NCBI GenBank assembly: GCA_023375675.1
Contig: JALQBC010000021.1
Coordinates: forward strand, 186,001-250,000
DNA: 64,000 bases
Reading direction: 5' to 3'
Source: Cytospora piceicola
Taxonomy: Eukaryota; Ascomycota; Sordariomycetes; Diaporthales; Cytosporaceae
Positions 1 to 8,100 of the stretch are shown here, in pieces; position 1 is the stretch's first letter, and each line of letters begins with the position of its first letter. Both the position numbers and the translations under genes were made by a program. Under the pieces are notes generated by a model. The model did not search any database. It had not been told where the DNA came from and saw nothing but the letters and a program-made list of their open reading frames with translations.

Positions 1-299
1 AGTGCCGCGTTCCTTGTGGGCTCGCCATCGCCTGGGATCAGGAGATCGGCTTTGATGATGGTGTAGAACTTCTTCTTCGTGGCTGTGGCGGAAAGGGAGG
101 TATTGATATGATTCGGTGCCCGGATAGTCATCCCGTAGGCTGTTGAAAACATCTGTGTTGGAAAGAAGGACGTATCCGCTGCCTGCCCGGCGGGTCTAAG
201 GGACATATTCATCACGGACGTGTCCACGCCAGCGGAGCTTTCCAGGGCTGTAGGCGCATAATTCCTTGGGACTTGCTGCAGGATGGTGCGCCTAGTCAT
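1..299 (-). CDS. Amidohydrolase family protein, N-terminal part (cut by window edge)
   Basis: An open frame runs on the minus strand from an ATG at 299 to the window edge: 99 codons with no stop. The last visible residues, FYTIIKADLLIPGDGEPTR, match the start of the metal-dependent amidohydrolase fold (imidazolonepropionase/prolidase-like), where a short beta-sandwich strand precedes the first HxH metal site. That metal site would lie beyond the edge, so catalytic residues cannot be checked. The first 75 or so residues are polar and look disordered. Substrate cannot be inferred. The gene reads away from the SGNH hydrolase gene on the same strand. Confidence 0.6.
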   Translation of the reverse strand, partial: MTRRTILQQVPRNYAPTALESSAGVDTSVMNMSLRPAGQAADTSFFPTQMFSTAYGMTIRAPNHINTSLSATATKKKFYTIIKADLLIPGDGEPTRNAA

Positions 300-870
300 C
301 TTGCAAGATTTTGATTGAGGGTGCTAATGAAAGACGGGGTGTTCCAGAGCCAGAAGGTAAGCATGTAAGCAAACACAACCACGCGTCGGATGAGAAGGAA
401 TAAAGACAGCAATATGGCCGGAGGTGGAGCTCACGCGTTGCCGCTATTTCCAGATAGGCAGGTCGCAACTAATCCTGGGGCTACAGGAGCGACTACAATG
501 TTTGATAAGCACAAAGTATTCCTCGAGCTATATGTCCTGGCTAGGAGGAAAACACACATTGGGAAGATCAAATCGAACGCAGTATTCGTAGGTACTGTGA
601 GAGATGAAGGATCTGTGTTTGTTTCACGTGCAACATGTTTGGCTGCACGTGGTAAGAACACCAGAGGTCCCGAGGTCTCATTCTTGGACCTTACTCTGGA
701 CCGTATAGACCTCTCCTGACTCTGATAAGGGGTATTTGAGGTCATAGGAGAAATGGAAGTTCAACAGGCGACTTGGGAGAGCAGTCTTTCATCAGAATTG
801 CATTCGCTTGTCTCGCAAACTGGACTACAATATAGCAATAATCTCGCTGGCTTCAGTCTCCCCTAACTAC
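300..870. other. Intergenic; upstream region of the amidohydrolase
   Basis: No supported gene. Two overlapping opposite-strand open frames of about 105 codons lie at 390-745 but show no domain, splice pattern or recognisable motif. The stretch probably holds the promoter of the amidohydrolase and the 3' end of the SGNH hydrolase transcript. Confidence 0.4.
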
Positions 871-1203
871 TCATTGCCACGACTTTGTGCGATAGATCTT
901 CGACTTGAACTTCTGCACTATGGCCTTGCGCTTGGCATTGAGACGATCCTTCAAGCGTCCTGGCCGTTCCTCCGGCGAAGCTTCTGGCGGAGCTTCTGGC
1001 GGAGCGTCTGGTGGAATCACTGGCCAGGCATCGGAATCCAACTCTGGGGACTTCGATTTCATCGCTTCTGCCCTGATATTCTCATCCGTGACTTCGAAGT
1101 TTATATTCATGCCACGCATCTCAAGCTTCTTGGCTGCACGAGCCTCTTGAATGGGCCTGTACCTGCCTAGACGAATGTTGCGAGGGAAGTAGAGCGCAGA
1201 CAC
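871..1203 (-). other. In-frame open extension directly after the SGNH hydrolase stop
   Basis: The SGNH hydrolase ends at a TAG (1206-1204). The same frame then stays open for 110 more codons to 871. The extension has no ATG of its own at the start. It is charged, has a Pro/Glu/Ala repeat (PPDAPPEAPPEAS) and a basic end. A 42-nt GT...AG segment spanning the TAG is a conceivable in-frame intron but is shorter than every other intron seen here. It may be an alternative C-terminus, a readthrough product, or chance. Confidence 0.25.
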
Positions 1204-2616
1204 CTAGGGTGACGCCTTTTCCGCGTGCGTGAGCATCTCTTTGACCTTGGGGAACAGCTTCCTCGTCCACAATCGATACCCTTCTTCGTGCAGGTGGACA
1301 TGGTCCTCCAACCACGTCTCCGGGTCGTTCGCCCCTGGTGCTGGTAGGAACTGGATTCTGGGGTAATTGTAGTCGGCCTCCCTGTGGCCAGATAACCATG
1401 CTGTAGGCGCCATTCCTGGAAATTCTCGCCTCTTTGACGCCGGGGAGTCTCGCGAAATTCCAACAGCTTCGGGGTCCTTCTCAAAGATAGTCGACCACCA
1501 GTTGGGTTTGAACTGAGGCATAGTGGGATCCCGGTCTGTAGACGGTGGGCCTTCTTTCGAGCCTGGCGGTGCTTCCTTTGCTTTATCCTTCCCACTTCTC
1601 TTTCCTTTGATCCCCGCACCTTCGCGTGTCACTGCCGGCGAAATACTGACACCAATTGCAGAATCACGTCGCTTCTCGGGATCGACTGCCTTTCCCTTGC
1701 CCTTCATCTTAACGGCTTGGGGCGCATCTGTATGTGCTACGAGGCGAGAAACAACTCCTTCCGTTGACTCCGGCTCCAAGTCTCGAGAGTCAGGTGAGAA
1801 CTCCCACGCAAGGTCGTGCACAAGCTTCTTCAATTTGGCATTGGCCTGTGCCACAAGCTCGTTCTTGATGTCCTTGCGGTAGAACAGTCCCGTCACCATC
1901 ACGCACGTTGACTCGTCCGAAATATCGAGAATGCTCTCGAGAAGGGCGCGGTAGGCCTCCACACTCGCGTCGGTGAGGCCCTTCTTAGGATGGAGGTTAT
2001 TGGTACCGGCTTGAACCACCCAAAGCTTGATTTTGCGTTGTCGTCTGTTGGTCGACAATGACTCTGCCAACCCTGGCAAGTCTTGGTCCGGGTCTCCAAT
2101 AAGTCGAAAGAGGATGTTCTCGATCTTGTCGCCGCCACATCCTGCGTTGAGCAAACCACTGATTCGGACGAGTTCGGGGAGATGTAGGGCTCTCCTTCTG
2201 AGGTTAGTGTTCTCGAGGTCCTCCTCAGAAATCATTGTCTCTGAAGGCCATAGCTGGAGACTGCTTGTCTTTCCAGTGGTCGTCATGCGTTCAATCATAG
2301 AATCTCCGAGGAAGACAACGCTGATTGCTTGGCTCGCGGCCAAAATCTTGGGTAGATGGTCATTTCGCGACGTGTCCAGAGATCTTGACTTGTGTTTGCT
2401 GAATTTCCGTATGTCGCCCCATGGATCCTCGGAGGACTCAGCGTTGGGATTGTCCGTAGGGTTTTCCGTGGAATTACTCGCAGGATTGTTTGTGGGACTA
2501 TCCGTAGGATTTTCCGTGTGACCAGACTTGGGGCTCATCTTGAATTCCCTCCTCAGTGCCGCCTTGGCTGAGCGTGCAGCAGCGGCAGCAGATGATTCAG
2601 CCTGGGCTTGGTCCAT
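1204..2616 (-). CDS. SGNH/GDSL hydrolase (PAF-acetylhydrolase-like)
   Basis: Single-exon 470-residue protein starting at the ATG at 2616. It carries the SGNH esterase blocks in order: FLGDSM with nucleophile Ser106 (block I), NAGCGGDKIENILFRL (block II Gly), QAGTNN (block III Asn), and DHVHLHEEGY (block V Asp and His). This order is that of the platelet-activating-factor acetylhydrolase alpha-like branch of GDSL lipases/esterases. The N-terminal ~75 residues hold a Pro/Asn/Thr/Ser repeat, and a disordered insertion of about 130 residues separates blocks III and V, making the protein about twice the usual family length. No signal peptide is evident, so an intracellular ester hydrolase is likely; substrate unknown. 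Confidence 0.75.
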   Translation of the reverse strand: MDQAQAESSAAAAARSAKAALRREFKMSPKSGHTENPTDSPTNNPASNSTENPTDNPNAESSEDPWGDIRKFSKHKSRSLDTSRNDHLPKILAASQAISVVFLGDSMIERMTTTGKTSSLQLWPSETMISEEDLENTNLRRRALHLPELVRISGLLNAGCGGDKIENILFRLIGDPDQDLPGLAESLSTNRRQRKIKLWVVQAGTNNLHPKKGLTDASVEAYRALLESILDISDESTCVMVTGLFYRKDIKNELVAQANAKLKKLVHDLAWEFSPDSRDLEPESTEGVVSRLVAHTDAPQAVKMKGKGKAVDPEKRRDSAIGVSISPAVTREGAGIKGKRSGKDKAKEAPPGSKEGPPSTDRDPTMPQFKPNWWSTIFEKDPEAVGISRDSPASKRREFPGMAPTAWLSGHREADYNYPRIQFLPAPGANDPETWLEDHVHLHEEGYRLWTRKLFPKVKEMLTHAEKASP

Positions 2617-3297
2617 CTCGAAAGGTCGCTGAATATGATCTTTTTAGGACTGAATGAAAGGAGTCGAATTTTTAATTTGTAAGGATGAAAATCTGTCAAA
2701 GAAAGACACAGTTGAGGTGCTGTTTGGTGACGAGACAAAACAAATATCTGAAGAATAACGTCCGCTTGTGAGGAATAACGTCCGCTTATATGTGAGAGAA
2801 GTGGACGAAATGGGGTCCACACATTTCTTCCCCAGCGGCGTGTTGGCGCTAAACGCACCGACGCATGGTAATGGATAAGTGCTGTGGCACTGCAAACAAC
2901 TGTTGACTCACTTACCGAAGGGGAAGCCACAGCCCACCAAGCGAACGATATACCTACCTAGGTACCTACCTAAATACCTGAATGGTTTCAATGTTTTTAC
3001 ATTTGGCCAAAGAAATTGCGGGGTTCGGGAGCAACTCTGACTTGTTCAATACCTACGTTGTACCTAGGTAGTCTCCGTAGGCTAAAGGAACCTTGGAAGT
3101 TGGTACGCCTTGACCATCATTGATGGACACCAATAGACTTACATGCATTGAGCATGTCCCCACCTGCCTACCTCTAGTAGCATCAGGGTACCTAAATGCC
3201 TTCCCATGCACCTATACATTCGAGACCAGGTACATGGAATTCCTGAACACCGTGGCACTTCTTTGGTCCTCTATCAGCAGTTCCCAAGGAACCCAAG
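2617..3297. repeat. Intergenic with ACCTAGGT palindromes (2956-2963, 3062-3069)
   Basis: No gene seen. The stretch holds two copies of the dispersed palindrome ACCTAGGT embedded in a TACC/GGTA-rich run (2951-2980 and 3061-3070). It is the upstream region of the SGNH hydrolase and the downstream region of the GH43 pseudogene. Confidence 0.6.
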
Positions 3298-4380
3298 CTA
3301 GAAAAACTTCTTCGCCCTGCCCAGAAGCCCCTGAAGCTGACCCTTGACCCGTACAGGCGCAGAATCCACCATCTGTCCCATAACTTCTTCGACTTCCTGA
3401 CCAATACGCGAAGAAGACCCGCCTCCTGGGGAAGTCACCTGGTAGGCACAACAGACAGGCGAAGCATGCTGCGCAAAACACCCCGGCCCCAACTCAAGGA
3501 CCCTCGCCTTCCTGTTGTTCCACCCCTCGCCGCATTTCTCTGTGCCGTGGTAGATACAGAATATCTTTCCCTCGTTGTGGGGGCTGGGTAGGAAGCTGGC
3601 ATGTCCTGGCCCAAACGGACCACCCTGGTCACGGTCACTGACCATGAATGGCTCCTGCCTCTTCACCCATGACTCGGGCTTCAGCGGGTCCTCCCCAACC
3701 AACGTCAAAAGTGCCAACTTGTATTCGCTTGTCCAGCTGCCGTGTGCTGAGTAGACGATTCCCTTGAAGCCTTGGAAGTTCACCCACGTTGGCCCCTCGT
3801 TGACACCGCGTCGTCCATCATCAGGCCGCTCCCAAGGTTGATCTGCCTTGGAGATGCACACCAAGGTATCGGCAATAGCCTCTTCTGGCGAAGCCATCTT
3901 GATGAGGAAGAGGTCCTGCTGGGCGTCGGAGTGGTCGCCCAAGGGCCAGCCGGACCAACAGCAGTACAAATCACGTCCGTTTGTAGTGAAAACTGTCGCG
4001 TCAATGGACCAGTGATCAGGCATTCCCTTGAGCGGGCCGAGGAATTCCCAACCACTGGAATCCATGGGATCAGGCTTGGAAGATTTCAGTAGCACGGTGC
4101 GATGGCCTGCGTTGCCAACGCCCGGCGGGGCCGCGCAGGCGTAGATGTACCATGTACCGTTGAGGTAGTGAAGTTCTGGGGCCCAAATGTCCGTCGACCA
4201 TGGTGATCCTCATGGTGGGTGCCAGACAACGGTCTTCTGGCAGTTGTGGAAGTTTTCGAGATGGGGTGACTGCCAGATCTCGATGCGATCTCCCAGGGTG
4301 AAGGTCAAGTAGAACTTGCCGTTAGCAGCGACAACCCAAGGATCTGGAGTATCCGCGTCACAGATCGGTTGGTTTGACAT
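3298..4380 (-). pseudogene. Glycoside hydrolase family 43 (arabinanase/arabinofuranosidase-like), premature stop
   Basis: From the ATG at 4380 the frame reads DADTPDPWVV (catalytic-base Asp13 of GH43), meets TGA at codon 57 (4212-4210), then continues in the same frame with PWSTDIWAPELHYLNG, DHWSIDATVF (pKa-modulating Asp), NEGPTW (catalytic acid Glu) and GPGHASF to a stop at 3298. All are GH43 five-bladed propeller motifs. No residues are missing around the TGA and no splice signals surround it, so this is a nonsense lesion and not a hidden intron. Full length would be about 360 codons, normal for the family, with no signal peptide. A downstream-initiated protein would lack the catalytic base. 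A sequencing error at one base is the main alternative. Confidence 0.8.
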
Positions 4381-5337
4381 GGTGAATCTGGTGATGAAGG
4401 TATCGTATCACTCTATTGTAGTTGGTGCAGGTGTCCGCGTTACTAAATGGGCTGGCTGGCTGCGAAGATATGGATGGTGCCGAAACACAGTGGGCCAAAG
4501 AATGTGAATGTGTCTTGGGCACTTGAAGATAAAGCAGTAGCTCATATATACCTAAGTACATGTTTGGTGCTAGCGCTGTGTTCCAGTGGCACAAGTTTGT
4601 GTAGCTCTCAAGGGGGAGCAAACGTTGGAAGGTCAGACGAGACCCGTGTACCGCAATCACCGATACTGGCAGATTCACCAGTGACTGCGCTCGTCATTCT
4701 TTCCCTTTTCAGACCAATTATCAATCCCATAATCAACGGAACTGAGTACAGAAGGTGCTCATGACCGAGAGGGGCTCTAAATTCCAGTTGTACTTCGCTG
4801 CCTTGCCCAGGCTGGGTGATGTTATTGCGGGAAGGTGCATTGGCCTAAAGTTTCAAACAGTCAAGTATACCTACCTCTTAAGTAACCTAGGTACCTAATT
4901 GGTCTTAAATCTACCCGCCTCGAGCTATATGATCAACAATACCTAGGTATGTCAATAGCTTCCTATCTTCTATTTGTTACAATATCACCGCTATGCATCT
5001 GAGTCGACCCAAGTCTAGACTCAATGAAGCTCTTCAGTTGTATTCGAATACCTTTCATACTAATTACCTGGTTGGCATTCACAACCGTTACAGCGCCTTG
5101 CCAGGTCGATTACGGAGTGTGTTAAGGACTGATCCAGACGGGCTACAAAATATCTGGAATGATGCCGCCAACTAGTTTGGTATAGCTGCCCCTAGAATCT
5201 AGGTGGATTAGCGGTCCGTTGCTTTGCAGCGCGTTCCCAGGGTTGTCAAGTTGAAAATATCATCGTCGTCGTCGTCGTTTCCCAGTCTTTTTCCTACCCA
5301 GAAATCGACAACAATGGCTATCTAGGTCGTTGGTAAA
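4381..5337. repeat. Intergenic with ACCTAGGT palindromes (4885-4892, 4941-4948)
   Basis: No supported gene. Two more copies of the dispersed palindrome lie here, and a short GTC trinucleotide run lies near 5264-5277. Small open frames of about 60-105 codons have no recognisable content. Confidence 0.5.
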
Positions 5338-5797
5338 CTATGCATTGTTCCGACCTGCTTGCTTTTCTTGTCGTAGATTGCTCTCGTCGATGCAGACGAA
5401 GTCGGTCATCTTTACTCCATCAACATCACCCTTCCCGTCAGTTGCGGAAAAGACAAGCTCCCACCGCTGGAACTCGCCTACTTCTCAAAATACCTACCAG
5501 GACATCATCAAATTTGGAAACATTCTGTATGGTCCAGCATATGACAAAATCGCAGGTCGTTTGCAATTGTCCACCGTCGTCATCCTCCGCGGTCCAATGA
5601 GACCCTCCATTTAGCTTGAGCTGGATGATATGCCGGTCATCCCAGTTCGCTTCCTCAAGGCAAAACAATCCTGTGGCGGCGGAATTCACCCGTGTCCTTT
5701 CTGACGACCCCGGCTTCTCAAAGACGCCACGGTGTACTAGATGGATGACTGCAGCCTTTTGGGAAAGGCCCTTTGAAAGGTTCATGTGGAGAACCAT
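5338..5797 (-). pseudogene. Small protein of unknown function, apparently frameshifted
   Basis: From an ATG at 5797 one frame reads protein-like sequence (for example GLFCLEEANWDDRH and KFDDVLVGIL). Near 5480 the coding character jumps to the next frame (EFQRWELVFSATDGKGDV, then VKMTDFVCIDESNL) and ends at a TAG at 5340-5338. The two parts abut with no gap, as expected of one protein broken by a single-base frameshift. A ~55-nt intron with a poor GTTTCC donor and a TTCCAG acceptor is a less likely alternative. I do not recognise the family. It lies between the broken GH43 gene and the MFS gene of the PKS locus. Confidence is limited because only composition supports it. Confidence 0.4.
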
Positions 5798-6265
5798 TTG
5801 ATGTATTGCCTACTTAAGTATGCATGGAAACCGCAGATTACTAACGGCGAATCCCAAAGGGTCGTTCAAGAGGCCCAAAGAGGAAATTTAAAGCCGCCCA
5901 GCTTTACCCCGTGCTGACAAAGAATAAACATGCGGCGCATCTTTGTTGAAGAACGGGTGATATCGCATAGCTGGTGGACTTACACCTCCCAAATAGGCAA
6001 TTAAACCCCGTTTACCCAAACAGAAGACTTCAGGGTGTTGCCAGGCTGCTCATTTCAGAGCAGCCCAAGAATACAATTCAGTCACTGGATCATAGAACTT
6101 GGGCTTGTATATGAGTGGCTCTTTTTTCAACGAGTAACTGCTTCAAAAGGTCTATCGCGATCCTTCGGACCATCTACCATCATAACTCTGAAGCCACCAC
6201 CTCCAACCCTTGTCAGCCTGTATCAGAGAAGTCAACTCAACAGCTGAGAGTCCTGCCAACAACAA
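5798..6265. other. Upstream region of the MFS transporter
   Basis: No gene seen. The stretch presumably holds the promoter and 5' untranslated region of the MFS gene starting at 6266. I found no clear inverted CGG/CCG site here. Confidence 0.4.
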
Positions 6266-7664
6266 ATGTCATCCCGCCAGAGCTCATCCTCAGTTGCCCC
6301 TGCAGATGGCAGCACGCCCGAGAAAGGCGAAGCGCCCAAGCCCTCGCCCCCGGTTCCCGGGCCGCCGCCGAACGGCGGCACCAGGGCCTGGCTGCAAGTC
6401 CTGGGCGCCTTCTTCCTCAACTTCAACACCTGGGGCCTGGCCAACAGCTTCGGCGAGTTCCAGACCCAGTACTCGACGGGCCTGCTCAGCAGCTCCTCGC
6501 AGAGCTCCATATCGTGGATCGGCTCGCTGCAGTCGTTCTTGATGCTAATCTTTGGGGTGGTCTGCGGGCGTGCCGTCGATGCCGGGTACTTCTACTGGGT
6601 TATTACCATCGGAGCGTTCCTTGAGGTTTTCGGAATGATGAGTGAGTCTGCACCTACACGGATGAACCAGAAACTTCGTGCTGTGTCCGAGTCTACAGGA
6701 TGAGTATGTTTGATGCTGACTGCCATATGATCCGGGAATAGTGACGTCCATCGCCAGTCAGTACTGGCAATTCATCCTGGCCCAGGGCATCGTCGTCGGT
6801 CTCGGCGCAGGGATGTCCTTCACCTCTAGCATCACCGTCGTGGGCACATACTTCTCCACCCGCCGGTCGACAGCCATGGGCCTCGCCGCCGCCGGCTCTT
6901 GCCTGGGGGGCATCATCTACCCCATCGTCCTCAGGCGTCTCGTCAACAACGAGGGGCTCAGTCTGGCGTGGGCGACCCGTGTCATGGCGTTCATCATGCT
7001 CGCGACCTTGTCCGTTGCCATTGCCTTGATGCGACCGCGCCTGCCGCCTCGCAAGTCCGGACCGCTGGTGGATATGGTGTCTCTTCGAAACACACCCTTT
7101 GCGACATGGCTGTGTGCGGTGTTCTTCGTCTTCATTGGGCTATATATCCCCTTCTTCTACATCCAGAATTACGCTTTGAGTATTGGCGTGGACAGCGATC
7201 TTGCCTTCTACATGCTCGTCATTATGAATGCGGCGTCTATACCGGGGCGGATCTTCCCTGCGTTGTTGGCGGACAGGATCGGCAACCTGCACATCATCAT
7301 TCCCTCCGTCCTGATTTCAGGAATTATTACCCTTTCCTGGATCAGTGTCAAGACACAGTCCTCTCTGATCGCTATTGCCGTCTTCCTGGGAGTATTCAGC
7401 GGCTCGATCCAAGGCGTCGTGCCTGCTCTGGTGCCGTTCCTGTGCCCAGACCTGTCGAAACTCGGCAGCAACATCGGCATGACGCTTTCTGCTTCGGGTC
7501 TTAGTTTGTTGATTGGAAATCCTGTCGCGGGAGCTATCTTGGGTGACCAAGGTGGCGTGTGGTGGGGGTTGTGGACGTTTGCTGGTGTGGCTATTCTGGC
7601 TGGGTTCATCCTTTTGTGTGCTGTTCGGTTGCTGAAAGTTGGCTTGGCGATTACAAAAGCATGA
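6266..7664 (+). CDS. MFS transporter, monocarboxylate-transporter (MCT/SLC16) type
   Basis: Two exons, 6266-6641 and 6742-7664, joined across a 100-nt intron (GTGAGT donor, GCTGAC branch, ATAG acceptor). The product is about 432 residues. A Pro/Ser-rich cytosolic N-terminus precedes the motif GGTRAWLQVLGAFFLNFNTW, typical of the fungal MCT-like branch (Mch/Esbp6 relatives). Roughly twelve hydrophobic helices follow, ending at AGFILLCAVRLLKVGLAI. It probably sits in the plasma membrane and moves a carboxylate or small organic compound. Its place next to a Zn2Cys6 regulator, a P450 and a PKS suggests export of, or self-protection from, the cluster product (inference). The frame is intact. Confidence 0.85.
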
Positions 7665-8100
7665 TGTTCGATCTGTATTGTTTGGGAGCTTTGGGAAAGT
7701 GCCAGCACGTGAATTGCATAAGGAGCTAGTTTTTAGGAGAAAAGTATTATCAACATTCGTGGGCATCAGGTTGGCTGTTACTTCAGCATAATTCCTTGCA
7801 TTCTTACAAGCTCTTTCATCTTTAAATTTTTTTTAACTTTCTTGGTCTAATATACCGAGGTAATTCTAACAATCCAAAATCCCTCATCTACCCTATGTTT
7901 CATGGGCCAGACATGAAATACAGAGACAAGAGATCTGAAAACGATTTGATATTGACCCAGGCCGCAGTATAAAACCTACTTTTCGTGAATCGGTGTTTAC
8001 TCACAGGGTAGAATGTCAAGATGAGTTTCAGGTGCTGCTTATTACTCTTTCTGTTAAGAATCCATGGATCTTGGAGAGCCAAAATAAAGAAGCATGTAGA
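7665..8100. other. Convergent intergenic region
   Basis: Lies between the 3' ends of the MFS gene (plus) and the Zn2Cys6 gene (minus). It is AT-rich with a T-run near 7825. No gene or structured RNA is evident. Confidence 0.4.
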
